This document shows positions 1 through 7,534 of a DNA stretch of 8,877 nucleotides, piece after piece. Position 1 is the stretch's first letter. The number at the start of each line of letters is the position of its first letter. Below the pieces are notes generated by a model that did not search any database, was not told the DNA's origin, and worked only from the letters and a program-made list of their open reading frames with translations. This DNA comes from an uncultured Campylobacter sp. (GTDB lineage Bacteria; Campylobacterota; Campylobacteria; Campylobacterales; Campylobacteraceae): positions 1-8,877 of the forward strand of contig NZ_CALEDC010000426.1 in the NCBI RefSeq assembly GCF_937949835.1, given 5' to 3'. A program made the position numbers and the translations under genes.

Positions 1-51
1 GGGATGGAATTCTACTTTTACGCGAGTATGAATATTTTACTGGTGTGGGGC

Positions 52-147
52 GTTTCAATTCCCAACCGGATGAAATTCTACCCCGCAAGGAACGAAAGTC
101 GTAGGCTCTTATTCCAGGTTTCAATTCCCAACCGGATGAAATTCTAC
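52..147. repeat. Two adjacent variant CRISPR repeats
   Basis: The repeats at 52-81 and 118-147 are identical to each other. Both differ from the repeats at 183-342 at the same two positions: CGGGATGG becomes CCGGATGA. The partial repeat at 1-15 has the majority form again, so the variant pair is an island within the array. Both changes fall in the middle of the repeat and leave the GTTTCAAT end, which is the handle on the minus strand, untouched. Confidence 0.95.
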
Positions 148-378
148 GCTCAAATACGACGGATTGATGAGCGAAAAACGGAGTTTCAATTCCCAACGGG
201 ATGGAATTCTACAGTAGTGCAAAGGTAAAAACGTTCCAAGATGCCGAGTTTCAATTCCCAACGGGATGGAATTCTACCTCAATAGACTACGCGGGCAGTA
301 TAGCTATTTCGCGTTTCAATTCCCAACGGGATGGAATTCTACTTTTTCCTTGTCTTAAAAGCTCTCTAATGCATTCTC

Positions 379-408
379 GTTTCAATTCCCAAGGAGATAG
401 ATTATTCG
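379..408. repeat. Degenerate terminal CRISPR repeat
   Basis: The first 14 bases (GTTTCAATTCCCAA) match the consensus. The remaining 16 are heavily diverged (GGAGATAGATTATTCG in place of CGGGATGGAATTCTAC). The preserved half carries the ATTGAAAC handle on the minus strand. A degenerate end repeat is normally found at the end away from the leader, which would put the leader off the left edge. Confidence 0.9.
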
Positions 409-418
409 CCCAATTTAT

Positions 419-448
419 ATTAATAAAGTATTAGATTTACCTCGCCAA
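419..448 (-). promoter_or_regulatory. Weak candidate promoter pointing into the CRISPR array
   Basis: On the minus strand TTGGCG (443-448) and TATTAA (420-425) are separated by 17 bp. Each matches four of six bases of the sigma70 -35 and -10 hexamers. A start would fall close to the edge of the terminal repeat at 408. The surrounding 409-460 is AT-rich, so such a match could arise by chance. It is listed because it lies where a leader promoter would be if the array is read leftward. Confidence 0.2.
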
Positions 449-465
449 TTTTACTTAGCAGGAGC

Positions 466-495
466 GCGGAATTTACCCCGCAGGATAAATTCCGC
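466..495. terminator. Hairpin between clpB and the CRISPR array
   Basis: Perfect 10-bp inverted repeat: GCGGAATTTA (466-475) and TAAATTCCGC (486-495), with a 10-nt loop. It begins 7 bp beyond the clpB stop codon and is the obvious candidate for ending that transcript. No T-run follows on the minus strand, and only a weak AGAATTTTACTT follows on the plus strand. It is therefore not a textbook intrinsic terminator in either direction and could instead be an mRNA 3'-end stabiliser. The structure is certain; the function is inferred. Confidence 0.6.
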
Positions 496-501
496 AGAAT
501 T

Positions 502-3111
502 TTACTTCACTCTCTTTATCTCGATCTCGCCGTCATGCGCGCCGATTTCGATCCGATCGCCCGTTTTGATCTCGTCGCTTAGGATCATATCGGCGATCTT
601 GTCCTCCACTAGATCGTAAAGCGCCCTGCGCAGCGGCCTCGCGCCGTATTCGATATCAAAGCCCGCCGAGGCGATGAGCTTTTTGGCATTTTCGCTTAGG
701 CTCGCGTTAATGCCGCGGTTTGCGAGTGTTTTTTGTAGACTCTTAAACATAATGCCCACGATTTTGATGAGATCGTCCTCGCTTAGGGCGTTGAAGATCA
801 CGATGTCGTCCAGGCGGTTGATAAATTCGGGCTTGAAATAATTCTTCAGCTCGCTCTTTACCGCTTCCTCGCGCTCGGCAAGTGCGACCTCGCGCGGTTT
901 GTCCGCATTTTTGGCGTCAAGCTCCATAATCTTAGCCGAGCCGATATTGCTCGTTAGGATGATGATCGTGTTTTTAAAATCAACCGTAACGCCCTTGTTA
1001 TCGGTCGCGCGCCCGTCGTCTAAAATTCCAAGCAGGATATTAAAAACGTCCTTGTGCGCCTTTTCAATCTCATCAAAAAGCAGCACGGAGTAGGGCTTTC
1101 TGCGCACCGCTTCGGTAAGCTGTCCGCCCTCATCATAGCCCACGTATCCAGGAGGCGCGCCGAGCAGGCGGCTGACGCTGTGTTTTTCCATATACTCGCT
1201 CATATCAAATCGGATCATCGCCCGCTCGTCGTCGAATAAAAACCTCGCTAAGCTTTTCGCACTCTCGGTCTTGCCGACGCCGGTAGGACCCAAAAACAAA
1301 AAGCTTCCGATCGGGCGATTTTCGTTTACGAGACCGGCTTTGTTGCGCTTGACGGCGCGAGCGATGGCGTGCAGCGCCTCGTCCTGTCCTACGACGCTCT
1401 CTTTTAGATGCTCCTCGATGTGAAGGAATTTCTCCTTTTCGGAGGAGAGCATTTTGCTTACCGAGATGCCCGTCCACTTGCTTAAAATTTCAGCCACGCT
1501 CTCCTCGTCCACGCGGTTTCGCAAAAGCACGCCGTTTTCTTTCATCGCGTCCCATTTCGCCTCAAGTTCCTTGACCTTTGCTTGCGCGGCGGGGATCTTG
1601 CCGTATTCGATCTCGGCAGCCTTGCTAAGATCGCCGTTGCGTCTTGCTAGGCTAGCTTCGTTTTTGAGGCTATCGATTGCTTTTTTCGCCTCGCTGATGC
1701 CGCCGAATACGGACTTTTCGTTTTCAAATTTAGCCTGAAGCGCGTTTTTTTGCTCGGTTAAATTTTCGATCTCTTTGTCGATCTGTGCGAGCCGCTCGTC
1801 GTTTTTGCCATCATCCTCCATCTTAAGGGCTTCCTTTTCGACCTGAAGCGTGAGGATGTCGCGCTTGGCCTTGGCAAGCTCGTTGGGCTCGCTTTCGATC
1901 TGCATTTTAAGCTCCGCCGCCGCTTCGTCAATGAGATCGATCGCCTTATCGGGTAAGAATCTATCGCTGATGTAGCGGTCGCTTAGCCTTGCAGCCGCCA
2001 CAAGCGCGCTATCGGTGATGGTTACGTTGTGATGTACCTCTAGCCGCTCCTTTATACCGCGCAGTATCGCCGTAGCCTCGCTCACGCTAGGCTCCGCGAC
2101 CGTTACGGGCTGGAAGCGGCGCTGAAGCGCGGCGTCTTTTTCAAAATACTTTCGGTACTCTTTTAGCGTCGTAGCGCCGATAGCGTGCAGCTCGCCACGC
2201 GCAAGGGCGGGCTTTAGGATGTTTGCGGCATCCATCGAGCCTTCGCTTGCGCCCGCGCCTACGATGGTGTGAATTTCATCGATGAAAAGTACGACGTTTG
2301 CGGCTTTTACGACCTCGTTTATGACGGCTTTGAGCCTATCTTCAAACTCGCCGCGGTACTTCGCGCCCGCAATCAACGCACTCATATCAAGCGCGATGAC
2401 GCGCTTGTTTTGCAGGCTGAGCGGAACCTCTTTTTTGGCGATTAGCTGCGCAAGACCCTCGACGACCGCGGTTTTTCCCACGCCCGGCTCGCCGAGCAGG
2501 ATCGGGTTGTTTTTCGTCTTGCGGATTAAAATTTGCATCATTCGCGAGATCACCTCGTCGCGGCCGATGACCGGATCGAGCTCGCCCGCGATTGCCTTGG
2601 CGGTGAGATCGACGCCGAATTTACTAAGCGCCTCAAGTGTCTCGTCGGCGGTTTGCGAATCGATACTTTTGCCGCCGCGAAGCGCCTCTAGCTCCTTTTT
2701 GATCTCGCTAAGATCCGCAAATTTAGACAGAATTTTCTTTAGCGGATCTGCGTTTAAATTTGCGATCAGCCAGGTATCTACGGCGATAAATTTATCGCCC
2801 GAGCTCGTCATCAGCCCTTTTGCGAGCTCTAGCGAGTTCATCAGCTCGCGCGAGATTCGCACGTTTTCCTTCGTGACGTTTGAGCTCGTAGGCAAATTTG
2901 AAATTTCGCTTTTGATCTCAAGCTCGACCGCAGTTTTTTCGATGCTAAATTTATTAAAAATTTGATTTAGAACCGAGCCGCTGTCGGCTACCAAAGCCCA
3001 GAGCATGTGCAATACGCCCACTTCGCTATTTTTGGAATGGATCGCCAAAGAAACGCTGCTTTCAAGCAAAGAGCGCATTTTATCGGTTAAAATTTCAATA
3101 GTTTCGTTCAT
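502..3111 (-). CDS. clpB: ClpB, ATP-dependent protein disaggregase
   Basis: Cytoplasmic hexameric AAA+ chaperone that, with DnaK, pulls polypeptides out of aggregates after heat stress. At 869 aa it is close to the usual 855-870. In order: N-terminal Clp domain (about 1-145); first ATPase domain with Walker A GEPGVGKT (207-214), pore loop KYRG (251-254), Walker B ending IDE (277-279) and arginine fingers R331/R332; a charged coiled-coil M domain (about 400-525), which distinguishes ClpB from ClpA and ClpC; second ATPase domain with Walker A GPTGVGKT (608-615), pore loop GYVGYD (655-660), Walker B LLFDE (677-681), sensor-1 N722 and sensor-2 GARPLRR (823-829). All key residues are present. An AGGAG Shine-Dalgarno sits 6 nt before the ATG. 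Its own promoter and HspR-like operator lie just upstream. It is transcribed divergently from ctpA and toward the CRISPR array. Confidence 0.98.
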   Translation of the reverse strand: MNETIEILTDKMRSLLESSVSLAIHSKNSEVGVLHMLWALVADSGSVLNQIFNKFSIEKTAVELEIKSEISNLPTSSNVTKENVRISRELMNSLELAKGLMTSSGDKFIAVDTWLIANLNADPLKKILSKFADLSEIKKELEALRGGKSIDSQTADETLEALSKFGVDLTAKAIAGELDPVIGRDEVISRMMQILIRKTKNNPILLGEPGVGKTAVVEGLAQLIAKKEVPLSLQNKRVIALDMSALIAGAKYRGEFEDRLKAVINEVVKAANVVLFIDEIHTIVGAGASEGSMDAANILKPALARGELHAIGATTLKEYRKYFEKDAALQRRFQPVTVAEPSVSEATAILRGIKERLEVHHNVTITDSALVAAARLSDRYISDRFLPDKAIDLIDEAAAELKMQIESEPNELAKAKRDILTLQVEKEALKMEDDGKNDERLAQIDKEIENLTEQKNALQAKFENEKSVFGGISEAKKAIDSLKNEASLARRNGDLSKAAEIEYGKIPAAQAKVKELEAKWDAMKENGVLLRNRVDEESVAEILSKWTGISVSKMLSSEKEKFLHIEEHLKESVVGQDEALHAIARAVKRNKAGLVNENRPIGSFLFLGPTGVGKTESAKSLARFLFDDERAMIRFDMSEYMEKHSVSRLLGAPPGYVGYDEGGQLTEAVRRKPYSVLLFDEIEKAHKDVFNILLGILDDGRATDNKGVTVDFKNTIIILTSNIGSAKIMELDAKNADKPREVALAEREEAVKSELKNYFKPEFINRLDDIVIFNALSEDDLIKIVGIMFKSLQKTLANRGINASLSENAKKLIASAGFDIEYGARPLRRALYDLVEDKIADMILSDEIKTGDRIEIGAHDGEIEIKRVK

Positions 3112-3140
3112 AAATTTCTCCTAAAGTTGAAGTTGATTGC

Positions 3141-3169
3141 ATTATATAACTTTAGTGTCTTTATGTCAA
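3141..3169 (-). promoter_or_regulatory. Consensus sigma70 promoter of clpB
   Basis: On the minus strand TTGACA (3164-3169), exactly 17 bp (3147-3163), then TATAAT (3141-3146). Both hexamers are perfect and the spacing is optimal. Transcription would start near 3134, leaving a leader of roughly 20 nt with AGGAG before the ATG at 3111. A promoter this strong would be expected to need repression, which fits the overlapping HAIR-like site. Confidence 0.9.
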
Positions 3170-3170
3170 G
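3150..3170 (-). promoter_or_regulatory. HspR operator (HAIR-like element) over the clpB promoter
   Basis: On the minus strand CTTGACA (3164-3170), a 7-nt gap, then ACTAAAG (3150-3156). The HAIR consensus is CTTGAGT-N7-ACTCAAG, so 11 of 14 half-site bases match and the spacing is exact. It covers the -35 hexamer and most of the spacer, so a bound repressor would exclude RNA polymerase. HspR is a MerR-family heat-shock repressor known in Campylobacter, Helicobacter and Actinobacteria. hspR itself is not in this window, so the regulator is inferred from the site. Confidence 0.7.
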
Positions 3171-3262
3171 GTTTTTTAGTGAGATTTTAAAATTTTCGAC
3201 TTAAATTTATCCGTAAACGCGCAAATTTCGTATGAAATTTACCTTATTTTTAGCCAATTTTC

Positions 3263-3268
3263 TATAAA
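3263..3268 (+). promoter_or_regulatory. Likely -10 box of the ctpA-pur-plsC operon
   Basis: TATAAA within TCTATAAAAT lies 31 nt before the TTG start of ctpA, in a run of T-rich segments with no good -35 hexamer. Campylobacter promoters often lack a -35 box and rely on a -10 plus periodic AT tracts. It is the only credible plus-strand promoter seen before this compact gene cluster. An inverted repeat (3223-3240) lies just upstream. Confidence 0.5.
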
Positions 3269-3288
3269 ATTCACTCCATTTTATTTTC

Positions 3289-3293
3289 AAGGA
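3289..3293 (+). promoter_or_regulatory. Ribosome binding site that fixes the ctpA TTG start
   Basis: AAGGA lies 6 nt before TTG at 3300. The nearby ATG at 3295 is in another frame that stops after 19 codons, so the TTG is the supported start. Confidence 0.75.
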
Positions 3294-3299
3294 TATGCT

Positions 3300-4616
3300 T
3301 TGCGACAAAAACACCTCTTCTTCGGCTTGGGATTCATATTTTCTCTATTTTTAGGCGTTAGTTTTTTTACCGGAAATTTACAAGCCAGAGAGGTCAATGC
3401 GACCAAAAAGCCAGACAGCGAAAAAACGCGTCTGGAGGCGCTAGCTAAGCTTACCAAGACGCTTGCGATCGTCGAAAACAATTATGTCGATGAGATGAGC
3501 TTCTCGGAGCTCGTGGACAAGACGATCTCGGGGCTTATGAATAACCTCGACGCGCACTCAAGCTACATGGACGAAAAGGCGTTTAACGACACGAAAGTCC
3601 AGACCGAAGGCGAGTTCGGCGGGCTTGGAATTCAGGTGGGTATGAAAGACGGCGCTCTGACCGTCATCTCGCCTATCGAGGGGACTCCTGCCGACAAAAA
3701 AGGCATTCAGGCCAACGACGTGATCTTGCGTATCGACGGCAACGCGACTTTCGGTATCACGATCGACGATGCGGTCTCAAAGATGCGCGGCAAGCCGAAA
3801 ACCAAAATCACTCTAACGATAGTGCGCAAGGGGGTTAGCAAGCCTTTTGACGTCGAGATCATACGCGACATAATCAAAGTGGAATCGGTCTATGCCAAGA
3901 TGATCGAGGATGATAAAATTTTATATCTGCGCGTTACAAATTTCGATCAGCACGTGGTGGCGGATGCGAGTAAATTTATAAAAGAGCACAGAGACGCCAA
4001 GGGCATTATTTTGGATCTGCGAAACAATCCGGGCGGGCTTTTGGATCAGGCGATCGGGCTTGTAAATTTATTCGTCGGCAAAGGTCTTATCGTCTCTCAA
4101 AAAGGACGCGCGAAAAACGAAACCGAAGCGCATAGCGCCGATCCTAAAAAGAAGATCACTGATTTGCCGCTGGTAGTGTTAGTAAACGGCGGTAGCGCGA
4201 GCGCGAGCGAGATCGTAAGCGGCTCGCTTCAGGATCTAAAGCGCGCCGTGTTGGTTGGTGAAAAAACTTTTGGCAAGGGAAGCGTGCAGGTGATCCTGCC
4301 GATAGAGGATAAGGAGGCGCTGCGACTAACCATCGCGCGTTACTATCTATCAAGCGGCCGCACTATCCAAGCGGTGGGCGTGACGCCTGATCTCATAGTG
4401 GCGCCGGGCAAGGTGCCGAGCCGCGACGAGGATGAATTCTCGCTAAAAGAGGCCGATCTTAAAAAGCACCTGCAAGGCGAGTTAGCCAAGGTCGAGACCA
4501 AGAAAAAAGATGCTCAGAAAAAGGATGAGAAAAATTTCATCACAGCAGAGCAGATTAATAACGATATCCAGTTAAAAACCGCAATAGACGCGATAAAAAT
4601 TCTAAACATCAAGTAA
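3300..4616 (+). CDS. ctpA: Exported S41 C-terminal processing protease (CtpA family)
   Basis: Serine protease of the Tsp/CtpA/CtpB family, which trims or degrades periplasmic and envelope proteins from their C-termini. At 438 aa it is typical of the family. Residues 1-29 form a signal peptide (short basic start, hydrophobic core 7-24, likely cleavage after LQA). A PDZ domain spans about 100-185, with the ligand loop near GGLGIQV (107-113). The S41 core runs about 195-370. By alignment to the CtpB triad spacing (Ser, +25 Lys, +4 Gln), the catalytic residues should be S301 (in GGSASASEI), K326 (in TFGKGSVQ) and Q330. A lysine-rich tail follows (about 387-412). Translation starts at TTG with AAGGA 6 nt upstream. 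It is first in the operon, and its stop codon overlaps the purC ribosome binding site. Its substrate cannot be inferred, and nothing links it mechanistically to the purine genes. Confidence 0.93.
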   Translation: MRQKHLFFGLGFIFSLFLGVSFFTGNLQAREVNATKKPDSEKTRLEALAKLTKTLAIVENNYVDEMSFSELVDKTISGLMNNLDAHSSYMDEKAFNDTKVQTEGEFGGLGIQVGMKDGALTVISPIEGTPADKKGIQANDVILRIDGNATFGITIDDAVSKMRGKPKTKITLTIVRKGVSKPFDVEIIRDIIKVESVYAKMIEDDKILYLRVTNFDQHVVADASKFIKEHRDAKGIILDLRNNPGGLLDQAIGLVNLFVGKGLIVSQKGRAKNETEAHSADPKKKITDLPLVVLVNGGSASASEIVSGSLQDLKRAVLVGEKTFGKGSVQVILPIEDKEALRLTIARYYLSSGRTIQAVGVTPDLIVAPGKVPSRDEDEFSLKEADLKKHLQGELAKVETKKKDAQKKDEKNFITAEQINNDIQLKTAIDAIKILNIK

Positions 4617-4626
4617 GGAGAGTGTG

Positions 4627-5346
4627 ATGCAAGCTACCAAAAAAGAGCTCATCTACGAAGGCAAGGGCAAAAAGATGTGGTCGGTTAACGAAAGTGACGA
4701 CCTTTTGATCTCGGAATTTAAAGATTCGCTGACGGCGTTTAATGGCGTCAAAAAAGCCGAAGAGAGCGGCAAAGGCGCGCTGAATTGTAAAATTTCGACG
4801 CTGATTTTTGATCTGCTTAAAAAGCACGGCATCGCCACCGCGCTTGTTGAGACGATCAGTCCGACCGAGCAGCTCGTGAAAAAATGTAAAATTTTCCCTC
4901 TTGAGATTATCGCTCGTAATATTGCTACCGGCTCGCTTACAAAGCGTCTGGGCATCAAAGAGGGCACAAAGCTTCCGTTTACGCTGGTGGAGTTTTGCTA
5001 TAAAGACGATGAGTTGGGCGATCCGATACTAAATGACGAGCATTGCTTGCTGCTTGGCGCCGTAAAGAGCCAAAGCGAGCTTGACGAGCTCAAAAAGATT
5101 GCGCGCAAGATCAACGAAATTTTGGTTAAATTTTTCGACGAGCGAAATTTAAAGCTCGTGGATTTCAAAATCGAGCTTGGCAGAGATAAGGACGGCAATA
5201 TCCTGCTTGCAGATGAGATCAGCCCCGATAGCTGCCGCTTTTGGGACAAACAGACCGACAAAAAGCTCGATAAGGACGTATTCAGGCAGGATCTTGGTAG
5301 CGTAAAAGTGGCCTACGAAGAGGTCTTGCGTAGAATTTTAGGATAA
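4627..5346 (+). CDS. purC: Phosphoribosylaminoimidazole-succinocarboxamide synthase (SAICAR synthetase)
   Basis: Catalyses the ATP-dependent joining of CAIR and aspartate to give SAICAR in de novo purine synthesis (cytoplasm). The 239-aa length matches the family (about 235-240). Recognisable segments from the [12 protein letters not shown] (10-18), the nucleotide-binding N-terminus; [11 protein letters not shown] (30-40); SPTEQ then [14 protein letters not shown] (90-103), the PurC signature; [11 protein letters not shown] (177-187); and [14 protein letters not shown] (194-207), the second signature. ATG 4627 is preferred because AAGGAG (4615-4620) ends 6 nt before it. The in-frame GTG at 4624 would leave only 3 nt. 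The gene starts 10 nt after the ctpA stop and is almost certainly co-transcribed. No purine riboswitch or PurR-like box is seen in front. Confidence 0.97.
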   Translation: MQATKKELIYEGKGKKMWSVNESDDLLISEFKDSLTAFNGVKKAEESGKGALNCKISTLIFDLLKKHGIATALVETISPTEQLVKKCKIFPLEIIARNIATGSLTKRLGIKEGTKLPFTLVEFCYKDDELGDPILNDEHCLLLGAVKSQSELDELKKIARKINEILVKFFDERNLKLVDFKIELGRDKDGNILLADEISPDSCRFWDKQTDKKLDKDVFRQDLGSVKVAYEEVLRRILG

Positions 5347-5349
5347 GCG

Positions 5350-5586
5350 ATGAAGGTAATCGTAAACGTAAGGCTTAAGCAGGGCGTGCTCGATCCGCAG
5401 GGCAAGGCGGTTTTGCACGCCCTCGCTTCGCTTGGATTTAGCGGCGTGCGAGATGTGCGCGTAGCCAAACAGATCGTCCTTGAGCTAGATGGCGAGGATA
5501 GGGATAAAATTTATGCCGAAGTTGTCAAGATGTGCGATGAAATTTTGGCAAACACCGTTATCGAAGACTACGAGATCGTGATATGA
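5350..5586 (+). CDS. purS: FGAM synthase, PurS subunit
   Basis: Small non-catalytic subunit of three-part phosphoribosylformylglycinamidine synthase. PurS bridges the PurL synthase and the PurQ glutaminase so that ammonia can pass between them. At 78 aa it is normal for the family (about 80). It shows the family pattern: beta strand KVIVNVRLK, LDPQGKAV (15-22), LGF..VRDVRVAK, and the end motif ANTVIEDYEI (67-76). ATG 5350 has AGGAT about 5 nt upstream, formed by the last codons of purC, only 3 nt after the purC stop. Its end overlaps purQ by 4 nt (ATGA), suggesting translational coupling and matched subunit amounts. The large subunit PurL must be encoded elsewhere. Confidence 0.95.
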   Translation: MKVIVNVRLKQGVLDPQGKAVLHALASLGFSGVRDVRVAKQIVLELDGEDRDKIYAEVVKMCDEILANTVIEDYEIVI

Positions 5587-6248
5587 AGGTAGCGATCGTC
5601 AATTTCCCCGGCACCAACTGCGAGCGCGACACCAAATACGCCTTTGACGCACTGGGTTGTGAAACGCAGATAATCTGGCATAAAGAAACCGACATAAACG
5701 CCGATCTGATCGTGCTTCCTGGCGGCTTTAGCCACGGAGATTATCTGCGAACCGCGGCGATTGCTAAATTTAGCCCCGTAATGCAAGCGGTGCTTGATCA
5801 CGCGCGAAAGGGCGGCTATATTTTGGGTATCTGCAACGGCTTTCAGATGCTTTTGGAGCTGGGGCTGCTCGCAGGCGCGATGAATAAAAATATAAATTTA
5901 AGCTTCATCTCAAAATTTCACCGTCTGCGCGTCGTCTCAAACGATAATAAATTTCTGCACTGTTGCGATAAAGGCGAAATTTTAAATATCCCGATTGCGC
6001 ATGGCGAGGGCAACTACTATGCGCCTGCGGATACGCTAAAGTCGCTATACGACGAGGATTGCGTGTTGCTAAAATATTGCGACGAAAACGGCGCGGATCT
6101 AAATCCAAACGGCTCAGTGGACGCAATCGCAGGGATTTGCGATAAAAACAAAAAGATTTTCGGCCTGATGCCGCATCCTGAGCGCGCGATAGAGCCTATT
6201 TTGGGCGGCACGGACGGAGAGAAAATGCTAAAAGGCTTAATTTGCTAA
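5583..6248 (+). CDS. purQ: FGAM synthase, PurQ glutaminase subunit
   Basis: Class I glutamine amidotransferase that releases ammonia from glutamine for PurL to convert FGAR to FGAM in purine synthesis. At 221 aa it is typical of stand-alone PurQ (about 220-230), unlike the single fused PurL of E. coli. The start MKVAIVNFPGTNCERD is the family N-terminus. LPGGFSHGDYLR (45-56) is the oxyanion-region motif. The nucleophile is C84 in LGICNGFQ, and the triad is completed by H198 and E200 in MPHPE. All catalytic residues are intact. It overlaps purS by 4 nt at its start and the next gene by 7 nt at its end, inside the ctpA-plsC operon. Confidence 0.97.
   Translation: MKVAIVNFPGTNCERDTKYAFDALGCETQIIWHKETDINADLIVLPGGFSHGDYLRTAAIAKFSPVMQAVLDHARKGGYILGICNGFQMLLELGLLAGAMNKNINLSFISKFHRLRVVSNDNKFLHCCDKGEILNIPIAHGEGNYYAPADTLKSLYDEDCVLLKYCDENGADLNPNGSVDAIAGICDKNKKIFGLMPHPERAIEPILGGTDGEKMLKGLIC
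6231..6235 (+). promoter_or_regulatory. Ribosome binding site for the TTG start at 6242
   Basis: AAAGG, within the last codons of purQ, lies 6 nt before TTG 6242. No ATG occurs in this frame near the point where the signal peptide must begin, so this site supports the TTG start. Confidence 0.6.
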
Positions 6249-7534
6249 AAAAAATTCTTACTATTTTAGGTGTCTGCACGCTTGCGTTTGCTGCGCCGGA
6301 GATTGAGATCGATTCGCTTGACGATCTAAGTAAATATGCGCCGAAAAAAGCTGAGGATAAGCCCGACGAGCCGCAGACGCGCGATAATTCCAAGGTGATG
6401 CTGAAGTATAATAAAAAAGAGGTTATGTCGATGGATAATCTAAGCATTGACGATCTTAAGGCTCTGGCGCCTACTAACGAAGTCGATCTTGATGTATCCG
6501 ACGATAAGGTCTATCAGGACATTAAGCCCAAAGAGCTTACGCTAAAAGCCAGCGGGATGCCTAGGAAGGTGTATTGCAATCAAATTTTTAAGATTGATTT
6601 CGCTGTGTATTTAGGGCAGAAAATCACCGTTAAGCCAAAGCTAGAGATCAGCCGCACCAATGGTATGAAGTGGCTTAATGCCGACAATCTTACGTGGATT
6701 GAGGGCGACGAGATGTTTGAGACGACGCTGTGGTTTGCGGCAAGCGATAAGAGCGATAAGATAAATGAGCTCGTTTTGACCTTGCAGCGTAACGGAGAAT
6801 TCTTTGAAAAAAGCTCTATTAAGCCTGATAATCCGGAATTTATGAAGCTTGATACGAAGCCTAATTTTTCGCATATCGTAGCCGACGAGCTGAAACTTAA
6901 AAACTACAAAACTACCAAATTTGACGACGCTTCAAATTTACTCACGCTCGATCTTGGTATCCGAAACGGCGCAATCAGCGCTTTTAGCATCGATAATCCA
7001 GCCATTATCAAGCAGGGTGTGGACTCCGTACGCGGCACGTACACAAGTCAGAGCGGATATTATTTCGCCGTCGTGGATAAAAATATCACAAATTTAGACT
7101 TCAGCTATTTCAATCTTAATACTAAAAAATTTGAAAATTTCGGGCTTGAACTCAATCCGCGCGCCGAGGATCTTAGCACGCAGATCGGTCTAAATCCGAA
7201 AGAGAGCAAGTTTGAAGCCTATAAGCAGATCGCGATCTACACGCTAGCTGCCGTGCTTTTGGTGATGTTTCTGCTTAGTAAAAATATCACGCCGCTTATC
7301 TTTGCTGTGCTGATTTTGGCAGTAAATTTCTACGCGCAAAGGCCTTACGGCACGGGCAGTATCGCGCAAAATTCCCCGGTTAGAATTTTGCCTATGCAAA
7401 GCTCCACCGTGTTTTACGTGACTAAAAATCCCGAAAAGGTCGAAATTTTGGGTACGAATAAGGAATTTTATAAAATCATGCTGGGCGGCAACAAGATCGG
7501 CTGGGTTAAAAAAGATGAGCTTAGCAAGGATTAG
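6242..7534 (+). CDS. Exported protein with two membrane segments and C-terminal SH3-like domain (Cj0515-type)
   Basis: Function unknown. The 430-aa product starts at TTG 7 nt inside purQ. Residues 1-17 form a signal peptide (LKK then a hydrophobic core, likely cleavage after AFA). Residues 18-95 are acidic and low in complexity, probably disordered, with two loosely similar stretches (SLDDLSKYAP and NLSIDDLKALAP). About 96-310 looks rich in beta strands and is probably periplasmic. Two hydrophobic segments (about 328-345 and 349-365) sit almost back to back and could form a membrane hairpin. Residues 367-430, ending in GNKIGWVKKDEL, resemble a bacterial SH3-like domain (SH3_3 type), often a peptidoglycan or protein-binding module. 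A hairpin would leave both soluble parts in the periplasm. By position it corresponds to the periplasmic protein between purQ and plsC in C. jejuni. The domain reading is by eye and moderately sure. Confidence 0.85.
   Translation: MLKKILTILGVCTLAFAAPEIEIDSLDDLSKYAPKKAEDKPDEPQTRDNSKVMLKYNKKEVMSMDNLSIDDLKALAPTNEVDLDVSDDKVYQDIKPKELTLKASGMPRKVYCNQIFKIDFAVYLGQKITVKPKLEISRTNGMKWLNADNLTWIEGDEMFETTLWFAASDKSDKINELVLTLQRNGEFFEKSSIKPDNPEFMKLDTKPNFSHIVADELKLKNYKTTKFDDASNLLTLDLGIRNGAISAFSIDNPAIIKQGVDSVRGTYTSQSGYYFAVVDKNITNLDFSYFNLNTKKFENFGLELNPRAEDLSTQIGLNPKESKFEAYKQIAIYTLAAVLLVMFLLSKNITPLIFAVLILAVNFYAQRPYGTGSIAQNSPVRILPMQSSTVFYVTKNPEKVEILGTNKEFYKIMLGGNKIGWVKKDELSKD

Larger units (their letters stand above)
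1..408. CRISPR. CRISPR array, right-hand end (open at left edge)
   Basis: There is one partial repeat (1-15) and six 30-bp repeats at 52-81, 118-147, 183-212, 248-277, 313-342 and 379-408. Six unrelated spacers of 35-36 bp lie at 16-51, 82-117, 148-182, 213-247, 278-312 and 343-378. On the plus strand the repeat begins GTTTCAATTCCCAAC and ends GGGATGGAATTCTAC. Read on the minus strand it ends in ATTGAAAC, the usual 8-nt 5' handle of type I-B and type III crRNAs, so transcription is more likely leftward. The last repeat on the right is degenerate, which argues the other way, so strand is left open. On the minus strand the repeat can form a short TCCC/GGGA hairpin or a 6-bp AATTCC/GGAATT pairing. 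No cas gene, and so no type assignment, is visible. The array itself is certain; its class is inference. Confidence 0.98.

Noticed and set aside
1..408. Type II-C CRISPR as known from C. jejuni
   Set aside because: The repeat is 30 bp with an ATTGAAAC end, unlike the 36-bp II-C repeat, and no tracrRNA-like anti-repeat is seen in the window.
4..434. Two plus-strand open frames with a repeated SIPNRMKFY / FQFPTGWNS pattern
   Set aside because: They are read-through of CRISPR repeats. The repetition comes from the 30-bp DNA repeat, and there is no ribosome binding site.
2282..2965. 227-codon plus-strand frame opposite clpB
   Set aside because: It is an antisense shadow of a fully conserved clpB coding sequence, with a serine- and alanine-rich nonsense composition. 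The other shorter frames opposite or within the genes are rejected for the same reason.
3295..3351. ATG just before ctpA as its start
   Set aside because: It is out of frame with the protease and stops after 19 codons. TTG 3300 has a proper Shine-Dalgarno and gives a complete signal peptide.
4624..4626. GTG as the purC start
   Set aside because: It is only 3 nt from AAGGAG. The ATG three bases later has normal 6-nt spacing and gives the usual family N-terminus.
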